A stretch of DNA of 64,000 nucleotides from Nocardioides sp. InS609-2 (GTDB lineage Bacteria > Actinomycetota > Actinomycetes > Propionibacteriales > Nocardioidaceae): the NCBI RefSeq assembly GCF_023208195.1, contig NZ_CP060034.1:2232001-2296000 (forward strand). The letters are read 5' to 3'. The notes under the pieces were generated by a model, which had not been told where the DNA came from, did not search any database, and saw only the letters and a program-made list of their open reading frames with translations. This document shows, in pieces, positions 43,311 to 51,205 of the stretch. The translations under genes and the position numbers were made by a program. Position 1 is the stretch's first letter. The number at the start of each line of letters is the position of its first letter.

Positions 43311-43382
43311 GCACCCACTGTCCCAGACGAAACGGCGACGGTCGAAGCTTCAACCATCCGCCGCGCAGCGGGGAGCCGCGAC

Positions 43383-43532
43383 TCAGGCGCGGTGCAGCTG
43401 CGGACGCGAAGGTGCGGCGGCGCGACGCTCGGCCTGCGCTGCCCGCGCGGCCCGGATCGCCTGCCGGCTGGCCCTGTGGCGCGACGTGGTGCGCTTGGAG
43501 CGCCCGATGAGCAGTAGCTTGATGTTCCGCAT
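43383..43532 (-). CDS. Small basic peptide, 49 residues, hypothetical
   Basis: A short open frame starts at ATG 43532: MRNIKLLLIGRSKRTT, then an Arg/Ala-rich helix (RHRASRQAIRAARAAQAERRAAAP). Net charge is strongly positive. I cannot assign a family. The start MRNIKLLLIGRSKR looks conserved-protein-like and the amphipathic tail is unlike random antisense sequence, but there is no strong ribosome site. It would lie 72 bases from the reductase start. Confidence 0.4.
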   Translation of the reverse strand: MRNIKLLLIGRSKRTTSRHRASRQAIRAARAAQAERRAAAPSRPQLHRA

Positions 43533-43676
43533 GATGACCCCCACAACGATGGCACGGGGCGCCCCTTGTGCCCCCGGACGTCCGGCCCCGAACCAGCGGA
43601 CGCCACGAGCGTGCGCCAGCGATCGGCAGGCGTCACCGCGCCGGGCGCGACGTCCCCCAAATGCGGTAGCGCCTGT

Positions 43677-43865
43677 CTAGCGCACCACGATCGGTCGAAA
43701 TCGCGCCCAGGCGAGGAAGCCGATGCCGACGGCCAGCAGGGCGAGCCCGGCCCACAGGTTGGCGTTCACGCCGCCGGTCTTGTCGGTCTCGTCATCGCCG
43801 AAGAGACCGACGGCGAGCAGGATGACGCCGTAGATCGACAGCAGCCCGCCGATGATGTTCGGGAC
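43677..43865 (-). CDS. Small two-helix membrane protein, start codon unclear
   Basis: About 62 residues: VPNIIGGLLSIYGVILLAVGLFGDD, an acidic loop with TGGVNANLWAG, and a second helix (LALLAVGIGFLAWARF) with the end RPIVVR. It reads like a real small membrane protein. The best position for the start is GTC (43865-43863), where related genes would be expected to have GTG. The nearest upstream ATG/GTG/TTG in frame is far away. Either a non-standard start or a point mutation/sequence error. An Arg/Gly-purine stretch (GGGAGAGGCGGGAG) lies just upstream. It is divergent from the ArsR gene. Confidence 0.5.
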   Translation of the reverse strand, partial: VPNIIGGLLSIYGVILLAVGLFGDDETDKTGGVNANLWAGLALLAVGIGFLAWARFRPIVVR

Positions 43866-43911
43866 CCTGCCTGCTCCCGCCTCTCCCCTGACGTTTCCAA
43901 AGAACTGTTTG

Positions 43912-43925
43912 CAAAGACTCCTTTG
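43912..43925. promoter_or_regulatory. CAAAG-N4-CTTTG operator-like inverted repeat
   Basis: CAAAG (43912-43916) and CTTTG (43921-43925), with a further CAAAGA at 43898-43903, lie just upstream of the ArsR start in an AT-rich stretch. This is a likely autoregulatory site for the ArsR/MFS operon. Confidence 0.5.
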
Positions 43926-43943
43926 TCGTCGTACCGTGGCCGG

Positions 43944-44522
43944 GTGGACCTCTCCTCGATCACCCCCGGGCCGGCCGGACTGCGCGCCCTCAGCCACCCC
44001 ACCCGGTTGCGGATGCTCGCGCTGCTCCGCATCGACGGGCCGGCCACCGCCACGACGCTGGCCGGACGCCTGGGGCTGAACACCGGCGCGACGTCGTACC
44101 ACCTGCGGCAGCTCGCGCAGCACGGCTTCATCGAGGAGGACGAGACACGCGGCAACGCCCGCGACCGCTGGTGGCGTGCTTCGCACCAGTCCACGCAGAC
44201 CAACCCGGCGGAGGCCACGACGCCGGAGGAGCAGGACACCGTCGACGGCTTCCTCCAGGCCGTCGCGATCATCTACACCAACCAGCTCCAGCAGTCACTC
44301 GAGGAGCGCCCGCTGCTGCCCAAGGAGTGGGACGAGGCCTCCACGATGAGCGACTGGAACGTGCGCCTCACGGCGGCGGGGGCGCGTGCTCTCAAGCGGC
44401 GGCTCGCCGCCGTGATGGCCGAGGTCGAGGAGGTCGACCGCGACACCGAGGGCGCCGAGGCCTTCACCGTCAACATCAACGCCTACGTCCAGCCCGGCAC
44501 GTTCCGGAGCCGTACAACATGA
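43944..44522 (+). CDS. ArsR-family winged-helix regulator (second copy type)
   Basis: The protein has 192 residues; the GTG start at 43944 is preceded by GGCCGG. The HTH GLRALSHPTRLRMLALLRIDGPATATTLAGRLGLNTGATSYHLRQLAQHGFIEEDE is of the same subtype as the regulator at 7806-8375, followed by a helical C-terminal half. It lacks Cys metal sites. Its TGA overlaps the MFS ATG (ATGA), so regulator and exporter form an operon here, not a divergent pair. Confidence 0.88.
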   Translation: MDLSSITPGPAGLRALSHPTRLRMLALLRIDGPATATTLAGRLGLNTGATSYHLRQLAQHGFIEEDETRGNARDRWWRASHQSTQTNPAEATTPEEQDTVDGFLQAVAIIYTNQLQQSLEERPLLPKEWDEASTMSDWNVRLTAAGARALKRRLAAVMAEVEEVDRDTEGAEAFTVNINAYVQPGTFRSRTT

Positions 44523-45766
44523 TCCGCCGCCCGCTCCACGGCTGGCTGCTGGCCGACGCGATCTCGCTCACCGGCACCCGGATCTCCATGATCGCCATCC
44601 CGTGGTTCGTCCTGACCACCACGGGTTCGGCCGCCCAGACCGGTCTCGTCGCCGCGGTCGAGGTGGCGCCGCTGGTGCTGTTCAAGGCACTCGGCGGGCC
44701 GGTCGTCGACCGGCTCGGCGCCCGCCGCGTGGCGGTCGGCTGTGACGCCCTGTCGTTCCCTGTCGTGGCCGCCATCCCGTTGCTGCACCACCTCGGGATG
44801 CTGACGTTCCCGCTGCTGCTGGCACTGGTGGCTGTTGCCGGTGGACTCAGAGGTCCGGGCCACGGCGCGAAGGGCGCGCTGGTCCCGGCGATCGTGGCGG
44901 AGGCGCACGTCCCGCTCGAACGCGCGACCGGTCTGCACGGGGCCGTCGAGCGCGCGGCGTCCATGCTCGGCGTCGCAGCCGCCGGCGGCCTGGTGGCCTG
45001 GGTCAGCGCGGCCAACGCGCTGTACGTCGATGCGGCGTCGTTCGCCGTGTCCGCGCTCGTGCTGCTGGTGAGCACCGCGTCGCTGCCGCGGGTCACGCCC
45101 GAAGCGCGCGACCCAGCGCCCTACCTCGTCCAGCTACGCGCCGGCTGGGACTACCTGCGCCACGACGCGGTGCTGCTCGGGATGGCCCTGATGGTCGCGA
45201 CGACGAACCTGCTCGACCTCGCCTGGAGCGCCGTGCTGATGCCTGTGTGGGCCAGGGAGACCGGGGCAGGTGTCGCTGCGATCGGACTGCTGTTCGCGGT
45301 CTGGTCGGGAGCCTCCGCGTTGAGCGCCCTGGCCGCGGCGAAGTGGGGGCACCGGATCCCGCGCTTCGCGACGTACGTCGTGGCGTTCCTCGTGACCGGG
45401 CTGCCGCGCTTCGTGGCGTTGGCTCTGGGGGCGCCGCTGTGGCTGCTGGTCGGGATCTTCGCCGTGGGCGGGTTCGCCTCCGGCTTCCTCAACCCGATCC
45501 TCGGCGCCGTGAACTACGAGCGCATCCCACCCCACCTCGTCGGCAGGGTCACGTCGCTCGGCACCGCCCTGTGCTGGTCGCTGATGCCGTTCGGCGGACT
45601 CCTCGGCGGCCTGCTGGTCACCGGTGTGGGCCTCAACGCCGCGCTGCTCGTCGTCGGCGTGGCCTACCTGCTCGCAACGCTCACGCCGCTCGTCGTACCG
45701 AGCTTCCGGGAGTTCGACCGCAGACCCGAACCGGTCAATGACCGAAGCGCCTCGCCAGCTCGATGA
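44519..45766 (+). CDS. MFS transporter, drug-efflux-like
   Basis: The protein has 415 residues with 12 predicted membrane helices: RPLHGWLLADAISLTGTRISMIAIPWFVL at the N-terminus and GGPVVDRLGARRVAVGCD as the loop 2-3 motif. It belongs to the same MFS_3-like branch as the exporter at 6464-7744. It is coupled to the ArsR regulator. The last 32 bases overlap the convergent aminotransferase gene. Substrate unknown. Confidence 0.88.
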   Translation: MIRRPLHGWLLADAISLTGTRISMIAIPWFVLTTTGSAAQTGLVAAVEVAPLVLFKALGGPVVDRLGARRVAVGCDALSFPVVAAIPLLHHLGMLTFPLLLALVAVAGGLRGPGHGAKGALVPAIVAEAHVPLERATGLHGAVERAASMLGVAAAGGLVAWVSAANALYVDAASFAVSALVLLVSTASLPRVTPEARDPAPYLVQLRAGWDYLRHDAVLLGMALMVATTNLLDLAWSAVLMPVWARETGAGVAAIGLLFAVWSGASALSALAAAKWGHRIPRFATYVVAFLVTGLPRFVALALGAPLWLLVGIFAVGGFASGFLNPILGAVNYERIPPHLVGRVTSLGTALCWSLMPFGGLLGGLLVTGVGLNAALLVVGVAYLLATLTPLVVPSFREFDRRPEPVNDRSASPAR

Positions 45767-46817
45767 CGCGCTCGATGCTCTCGGGCTCGCCGATGGTGAC
45801 GCGGGCGCCTTCACCGGCGAACGGGCGCACGGTGATGCCGATCTCCTCGGCAGCCGCGGCGAACTCACCCGTGCGCTCCCCCAGGGCGAACCACACGAAG
45901 TTGCCCTGCGCATCAGGCACCTGCCAACCGACGTCGCGCAGGCCCCCGACGAGCTCGGCCCGTCGGGCGACCAGGTTGTCGACGCGGGCGAGCAGCTCGG
46001 GCTCGGCCTTGAGTGACGCGATGGCGGCCGCCTGCGCGACACCGGAGACGCCGAAGGGCAGCGACACGGCGCGCAGTGCCCCGGCCAGCGGAGCCGGCGC
46101 GATGGCGTAGCCGACCCGGAAGCCGGCCAGCCCGTAGGCCTTCGAGAAGGTTCTCGTCACGATGACATTTTCGTGAGCCCGGTACGTCGCGACGCCGTCT
46201 ACCGCGTCGTCCATGCGCACGAACTCGAGGTAGGCCTCGTCCAGCACGACCACCACATGCGAGGGAATCGTGGCGATGAAGGCGTCGAGCTCGCCCTGCG
46301 TCACCGACGGCCCCGTCGGGTTGTTGGGGGTGCAGACGATGACGACCCTCGTGCGCTCGGTGACCGCCGCCGACATCGCGGACAGGTCGTGGTGACCGTC
46401 GTCGCGGAGCGGCACCCGCACCGAGGTGGCCGCAGCAGCGGCCACCGCGATCGGGTAGGCCTCGAACGACCGCCAGGCGTAGACGACCTCGTCACCGGGG
46501 TCGCAGAACGTCTGCAGCAGCTGGTAGATCAGCGCCACCGACCCGGTGGCAGCCGCGAGGTCGCTCACCGGCACGCCTAGCTTCGCCGCGAGGGCGTCGT
46601 ACAGGGCGGAGTTGCCCATGTCGGGGTAGCGGTTCATCTGCTCGACCGCGGCCAGCGCTGCCTCGATCACTCCGGGCAGCGGCGGGTACGGGTTCTCGTT
46701 CGACGACAGCTTGTACGACGTGAGACCCGGCCGCGGGGCGGGCGGCTTGCCCGCGACGTACGTCGGGATCTCGAGCACGTTGCGGCGCGGCGACGGGGAG
46801 GTGGGCGTCTGCGACAT
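45735..46817 (-). CDS. hisC: Histidinol-phosphate / aromatic amino acid aminotransferase
   Basis: The protein has 360 residues. Fold type I PLP motifs: KLSSNENPYPPLPGVIEAALAAV, VVIVCTPNNPTGP, VVVLDEAYLEFV and FSKAYGLAGFRVGY, the last with the Schiff-base Lys. Outside a his operon, such genes in actinobacteria often encode the aromatic aminotransferase Pat, so either assignment is possible. ATG at 46817 is preferred to the GTG three codons earlier. The gene overlaps the MFS gene at its 3' end. Confidence 0.82.
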   Translation of the reverse strand: MSQTPTSPSPRRNVLEIPTYVAGKPPAPRPGLTSYKLSSNENPYPPLPGVIEAALAAVEQMNRYPDMGNSALYDALAAKLGVPVSDLAAATGSVALIYQLLQTFCDPGDEVVYAWRSFEAYPIAVAAAAATSVRVPLRDDGHHDLSAMSAAVTERTRVVIVCTPNNPTGPSVTQGELDAFIATIPSHVVVVLDEAYLEFVRMDDAVDGVATYRAHENVIVTRTFSKAYGLAGFRVGYAIAPAPLAGALRAVSLPFGVSGVAQAAAIASLKAEPELLARVDNLVARRAELVGGLRDVGWQVPDAQGNFVWFALGERTGEFAAAAEEIGITVRPFAGEGARVTIGEPESIERVIELARRFGH

Positions 46818-46827
46818 GCGCGTCACC

Positions 46828-47385
46828 CTAGTGCTGCGCGCGGTGCCGCCACGGACGCAGGACCAGCATCAGCGCCAGCCCGACAGCGAACCCCATCACC
46901 GAACCGGAGACGTTGTCGACCACGTCGGTGATGTCGCAGGCCCGGTCGATGCGGGCCAGCTCGAACTGGGTCTTCTCGATCAGCAGGGAGTAGCCCCCGA
47001 GGCAGACCAGCCCGAGCGGGGCGAGCACAAGCCCGGCCCGCCACCGCGAGACCGCCAGCACGAGGAAGGCGCCGGCCGGTATGAAGAGCAAGGTGTTGAG
47101 GGTGCGCTGGCCGCCCTGGAGGATCCAGAAACCGTCGGGCGCCGGGCCGCCGTAGTCCATCGAGCACTCGGGCAGCCGGGACTCGATGGGCACGACGCCG
47201 ATCGCGGCCTCGGTGGGCAGCAGGGTGACCAGTCCGATCACGACGACCGACCACGCGAACCCAGCGGCCGACCAGGCGGTGACCCAGCCGACGCGGCGCT
47301 GGGCGACCAAGGCGATCAGGGCCAGCACGAGCGCGGACACCAACGCTCCCACCACCATGCTGCTGGTGCCCTCGAACTCCGCCAC
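46828..47385 (-). CDS. VanZ-family membrane protein
   Basis: The protein has 185 residues with five hydrophobic segments. The C-terminal RTLNTLLFIPAGAFLVLAVSRWRA, LGLVCLGGYSLLIEKTQFELARIDRACDITDVVDNVSGSVMGFAVG is the VanZ signature (E-x-x-Q and D-x-x-D-N-x-x-G). Associated with glycopeptide tolerance in some hosts but of unknown activity in most. It is in the same direction as, and 10 bases from, hisC. Confidence 0.88.
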   Translation of the reverse strand: MAEFEGTSSMVVGALVSALVLALIALVAQRRVGWVTAWSAAGFAWSVVVIGLVTLLPTEAAIGVVPIESRLPECSMDYGGPAPDGFWILQGGQRTLNTLLFIPAGAFLVLAVSRWRAGLVLAPLGLVCLGGYSLLIEKTQFELARIDRACDITDVVDNVSGSVMGFAVGLALMLVLRPWRHRAQH

Positions 47386-47405
47386 GGCGCAGAGGCTACC
47401 GAGCG

Positions 47406-47999
47406 TCAGGGAGCGAGCCCCTCCAGCAGGTGCGCGAGCATCGGCCAGAGCACCTGCTCCTCCGGGCGATCCACCACCCCGGCGAAGCCGGTCAGCTCGA
47501 GCATCACGAAGCCGTGCAGCGCACTCCAGAACTGGGCGGCCACCACCTCCGGCGCATCGGCGCGCAGCGCGCGGGCATCGATCGCCCTGGCCACCCCTGC
47601 CACCAGCTGCTCGAACGCCTGGTGGCTGACATCGGAGTCCTCACGCGGGAAGCCGGCCACACTGGTGGAGCCGAACATCACGCCGTACAGGTGCCGGTTC
47701 TCCATCGCGTTCGCCCTGTACGCCGCGGCCATCCGGCGCAGGTCGTCGACCGGGTCGTCGGTGGCTTCGACCGCCGCCACGTGGTCGATCAGCCTCCGGA
47801 ACCCCTCGGCGGAGACCTCGGCCACCAGGCCGGCCATCCCGCCGAAGTGCGTGTAGACCGCCATCGTCGAGGTGTGGGCATCGGCCGCCAGCCGCCGCGT
47901 CGAGAGAGCAGACGGGCCTTCCTCGCCCAGGGTTCGCGCGGCCTCCTCGATAAGGCGCTGCCGCACGTCGGGCTGGTCCGTGGAAGTCACCCTCGACAT
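47406..47999 (-). CDS. TetR-family regulator
   Basis: The protein has 197 residues. The N-terminal HTH (QRLIEEAARTLGEEGPSALSTRRLAADAHTSTMAVYTHFGGMAGLVAEV) is TetR, and the C-terminal WHG-like domain (VVAAQFWSALHGFVMLELTGF) follows. It is divergent from the carotenoid oxygenase gene over 52 bases that hold two operator palindromes, so repression of the oxygenase and of itself is probable. Confidence 0.9.
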   Translation of the reverse strand: MSRVTSTDQPDVRQRLIEEAARTLGEEGPSALSTRRLAADAHTSTMAVYTHFGGMAGLVAEVSAEGFRRLIDHVAAVEATDDPVDDLRRMAAAYRANAMENRHLYGVMFGSTSVAGFPREDSDVSHQAFEQLVAGVARAIDARALRADAPEVVAAQFWSALHGFVMLELTGFAGVVDRPEEQVLWPMLAHLLEGLAP

Positions 48000-48005
48000 C
48001 CTGCC

Positions 48006-48040
48006 ATAACATCGTTATCGTCCATTGATAACAGCGTTAT
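48006..48040. promoter_or_regulatory. Twin ATAAC-N3-GTTAT operators, TetR / carotenoid oxygenase
   Basis: ATAACATCGTTAT (48006-48018) and ATAACAGCGTTAT (48028-48040) are set 22 bp apart in the 52-bp divergent gap. They are classical TetR half-sites, and two dimers would fit side by side. The second palindrome lies 11 bases upstream of the oxygenase start. Confidence 0.8.
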
Positions 48041-48051
48041 AGGGAGACGTC

Positions 48052-49524
48052 ATGACCATCACCACCACCCGGACAACCACCAGCCGCTACCTCCAGGACG
48101 ACTTCGCCCCGGTGCACGAGGAGCACACCACCACCGCGCTCGCCGTGACCGGGGTGCTGCCAGACTTCCTCGACGGCCGCTACCTGCGGATCGGCCCGAA
48201 CCCCGTGCACGACCCGGGAGAGAACTACCACTGGTTCCTCGGGGCCGGCATGGTGCACGGCGTGCGGCTGCGCGACGGCCGCGCCGACTGGTACCGCAAC
48301 CGCTGGGTGCGCTCCCACGACGTCGCCACCGAGCTCGGCGAGCCGGTGCGCGGCACGCCCGGCGCCAGCGACTTCGCGGCCAACACCAACGTCCTCGAGC
48401 ACGCCGGACGCACGCTCGCGCTCGTCGAGGGCGGCTCCCCGCCGTACGAGCTGACGGCCGAGCTCGACACGGTCGGGCCGTGCGACTTCGGCGGCACCCT
48501 GCCGCAGACTGCGGGCGGCTCGGGCTACACCGCGCACCCGCACGAGGACCCCGAGACCGGCGAGCTGCACGCGGTCTCCTACCGCTGGACGCGCGGCAAC
48601 CGGGTGGACTACTCGGTGCTCGACACCTCCGGGCGGATCCGGCGCAGCGTCGAGATCGAGGTGCACGGCAGCCCGATGATGCACGACTTCGCGCTGACCG
48701 AGCGACACGTCGTGATCTACGACCTGCCCGTCACCTTCGACGTACGACGCGCGACCGCCGACGTCCCGCGGCTGGCGCAGCCCGTGGTCCGGGCGGCGCT
48801 GAACCGGGTCATCGGCCGCAACCCGCTTCCGGAGCCGGTCATCGCGCGGGTCGCCCGCGGAGGCAGCGGTCCGGCCACGCTGCCGTACTCGTGGAACCCC
48901 GACTACCCGGCTCGCATCGGGCTGCTGTCGCGCGACGGCGATGGCTCGGACGTGCGCTGGTTCGAGATCGACCCCTGCTACATCTTCCACACCCTCAACG
49001 CGTACGACGACGGCGACAGCGTCGTCGTCGACGTGATCCGGCACGCCAAGATGTTCGCGACCGTGCTCGACGGGCCCAACGAGGGCCCGGCGACCCTGAC
49101 CCGATTCGTCCTCGACCTGACATCCGGGCGGGCCACCGAGCAGCGCTTCGACCAGCGAGCGCAGGAGTTCCCGCGGCACGACGAGCGGCTGACCGGGCGG
49201 CGGCACCGCTACGGCTACGCCGTGGGCTTCGAGGACGGCGTCACCGGCGATGCCGTCATCCGACACGACCTCGCCGCGGGCACCCACCAGGTGCGGAACC
49301 TGGGGTCGGGCAGGCAGGCCAGCGAGTTCTGCTTCGTCCCTCGGCCGGGCAGCGCGGCCGAGGACGACGGCGTGCTGATGGGCTACGTGCACGACCTCGC
49401 GACCGGGCGCAGCAGCCTCACCGTGCTCGACGCGGCCACGCTCGAGGACGTGGCCGGCGTCGAGCTGCCCGGCCGGGTGCCGGCCGGGTTCCACGGCAAC
49501 TGGGCGCCGACCGCTACGGGATGA
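48052..49524 (+). CDS. Carotenoid cleavage oxygenase (RPE65 family)
   Basis: The protein has 490 residues. The four iron-binding His are visible in order: GYTAHPHEDPETG, MMHDFALTERHVVIYDLP, CYIFHTLNAYDDGDSVVVDVIRH and PAGFHGNWAP. RYLRIGPNPVHDP at the N-terminus is family-typical. It would cleave a double bond of a carotenoid, apocarotenoid or stilbene-type substrate with O2. No carotenoid biosynthesis genes are nearby, so aromatic/lignin-derived stilbenoids are an alternative. It overlaps the convergent DDAH gene by 11 bases. Confidence 0.9.
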   Translation: MTITTTRTTTSRYLQDDFAPVHEEHTTTALAVTGVLPDFLDGRYLRIGPNPVHDPGENYHWFLGAGMVHGVRLRDGRADWYRNRWVRSHDVATELGEPVRGTPGASDFAANTNVLEHAGRTLALVEGGSPPYELTAELDTVGPCDFGGTLPQTAGGSGYTAHPHEDPETGELHAVSYRWTRGNRVDYSVLDTSGRIRRSVEIEVHGSPMMHDFALTERHVVIYDLPVTFDVRRATADVPRLAQPVVRAALNRVIGRNPLPEPVIARVARGGSGPATLPYSWNPDYPARIGLLSRDGDGSDVRWFEIDPCYIFHTLNAYDDGDSVVVDVIRHAKMFATVLDGPNEGPATLTRFVLDLTSGRATEQRFDQRAQEFPRHDERLTGRRHRYGYAVGFEDGVTGDAVIRHDLAAGTHQVRNLGSGRQASEFCFVPRPGSAAEDDGVLMGYVHDLATGRSSLTVLDAATLEDVAGVELPGRVPAGFHGNWAPTATG

Positions 49525-50401
49525 CGACCTCTCCGCCGACCACGACGGGCAGATCGCGGCCGATGGTGACGTCGAGCGGGTTGGTCAGGCAGCGGATGGA
49601 GCCGCCGCCCTTGTGGAACTCACCGAGCTCGAGGAGCAGGATCTCGAAACCCCACTCCTCGAGCTGCGCGCGCGTGGAGTCGGGGCAGGCCGGCATCAGG
49701 ATCGTCTTGCCGAGAACGATCGAGTTGGCGGCGAACGTCTCCAGGGCGTCGGTCTCCGAGAGGATCAGCGGCTCGGGCACCAGCTCGAGCAGCGCAGCAG
49801 CGGAGGCCTCGTCGAAGGCGGCCGGGCAGACGATCGCGCGGCGCTCGTCGAGGGGGCAGAACGCGAGATCCAGGTGGTACATCCCCGGGTGGGTGATGCG
49901 GAATCCGCGCACCCGGACGTCGAGGTCGGTCGCGAGGTGCTTGAGCGCGAGCTCGTCGCTGCGCGGGCCGTAGCCCACGACCAGCGCGTCGCCCCAGGCG
50001 AACGCGTCGCCGGCCTCGAAGTGCGCGCCGACGCCTTCGCGGCCGACGTACGACGTCGCATAGCCGAGGTCGGCGAAGAACGGCTGGGCGCTGCCGGTCT
50101 CCATGCGGCGCTCGGCGTGCCGCATGTGCGACATCACCATCGAAGGGCCACCGTCGGGGCGGACCATGGCCAGGCCGAGGTTCATCGCGTAGACCATGTC
50201 GGGGGCGTCGTCGCGCTGCTCGAGCACCTCGACGGCGCCGCCGTTGTCCTCGATGGCGGCAACCAGGTGATCCCACTGGTCGCGGGCGAGCAACGGATCG
50301 GGCTGGTCGGCGAGATCCATGAACGGGTTGATCCGGTAGTCGACCCGGAAGTGGTCGGGACGCACCATCGCGTAGTGCTTGCCCCACGTCAGCTCGGTCA
50401 T
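49514..50401 (-). CDS. ddaH: Dimethylarginine dimethylaminohydrolase-type amidinohydrolase
   Basis: The protein has 295 residues. The pentein-fold catalytic residues are visible: His in GMYHLDLAFCPL and the nucleophilic Cys in KGGGSIRCLTNPL. MVRPDHFRVDYRINPFMDL and GDAFAWGDALVVGYGPRSDE are typical. It would hydrolyse dimethylarginine to citrulline and dimethylamine, or act on a related guanidino compound. The divergent GntR regulator is separated by 123 bases with a strong palindrome. Confidence 0.85.
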   Translation of the reverse strand: MTELTWGKHYAMVRPDHFRVDYRINPFMDLADQPDPLLARDQWDHLVAAIEDNGGAVEVLEQRDDAPDMVYAMNLGLAMVRPDGGPSMVMSHMRHAERRMETGSAQPFFADLGYATSYVGREGVGAHFEAGDAFAWGDALVVGYGPRSDELALKHLATDLDVRVRGFRITHPGMYHLDLAFCPLDERRAIVCPAAFDEASAAALLELVPEPLILSETDALETFAANSIVLGKTILMPACPDSTRAQLEEWGFEILLLELGEFHKGGGSIRCLTNPLDVTIGRDLPVVVGGEVVIP

Positions 50402-50427
50402 TGAATTCGCCTCCTCGTGGCGTTGGA

Positions 50428-50446
50428 TTGTCAGACAATCTGACAA
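50428..50446. promoter_or_regulatory. TTGTCAGA-CAA-TCTGACAA operator of GntR regulator
   Basis: Perfect 8-bp arms with a 3-base centre lie immediately upstream of the ddaH start, in the gap between ddaH and the divergent GntR gene. The layout is that of FCD-type GntR operators. Confidence 0.8.
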
Positions 50447-50524
50447 CATCGTGAAGTGTGACCGACTCCGCGGGACGAAGCAAGCCGAAGGAGCAAACTC
50501 GCACCGCTGGGGAATGATGTGCGC

Positions 50525-51205
50525 ATGGCAGACCAGTTCGCGTCCCTCGGCATCGAGCAGAGCTCGACCGTCGACCGGGTCGCCGACGAGCTGCGCCGGG
50601 CGGTCTTCGACGGCGAGCTCGAGAGCGGTACGCCGCTGCGCGAGGTCGCCATCGCGGAGTCGCTCGGGGTCTCCCGGCCCACGGTCAGGGAGGCGCTGGG
50701 CATGCTGGTCGCCGAGGGCCTGGCCACCCGGGAGCCCAACCGCGGCGTGGCCGTCGCCGAGCCCGACCCGGAGTCGGTGCACGACGTGTGCCGCGCCCGC
50801 GCGGTGCTCGAGGTGGCCGGCGTACGCCACTGGCACGAGGCAGGCGAGGAGGCCCGCGAGCGGGTGCGCGCGGCGCTGGTCGCCTACACCGGAGCGGTAG
50901 CTGCAGGGGCGTCGTACCAGCAGCTCAACGAGCGACACCTGGCCGTGCACGCGTCGTTCGTCGGGCTGCTCGGCTCGACCCGGCTCGTCGCCGTGGCCGA
51001 GAGCCTCAGTGCCGAGCTCAGGCTCGCGCTCGCCCAGATCGACCGGATCCGCCGCAACGCCCACGATCAGGCCGGCACCCACACCCACCTCGTGATGATG
51101 CTCGAGCGCGGCGACGTCGACGCCGCAGCCGACGACCTGGCGCACCACCTCGCCGCCGCGGAGGTCGCGATCATCGCGGCACTGGGCGCAGCGCCGCCCC
51201 GGTGA
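50525..51205 (+). CDS. GntR-family (FCD domain) regulator
   Basis: The protein has 226 residues. Winged helix STVDRVADELRRAVFDGELESGTPLREVAIAESLGVSRPTVREALGMLVAEGLATREPNRG is GntR. A helical FCD effector domain includes NERHLAVHASFVGLLGS and GTHTHLVMML, with metal-binding Asp/His positions. It is probably the repressor of ddaH through the palindrome at 50428-50446. Its stop overlaps the next gene (GTGA). Confidence 0.88.
   Translation: MADQFASLGIEQSSTVDRVADELRRAVFDGELESGTPLREVAIAESLGVSRPTVREALGMLVAEGLATREPNRGVAVAEPDPESVHDVCRARAVLEVAGVRHWHEAGEEARERVRAALVAYTGAVAAGASYQQLNERHLAVHASFVGLLGSTRLVAVAESLSAELRLALAQIDRIRRNAHDQAGTHTHLVMMLERGDVDAAADDLAHHLAAAEVAIIAALGAAPPR

Noticed and set aside
47430..49973. 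Long open frame in another frame over TetR/carotenoid oxygenase (847 codons)
   Set aside because: Arg/Ala/Pro-rich shadow; crosses the divergent operator region.
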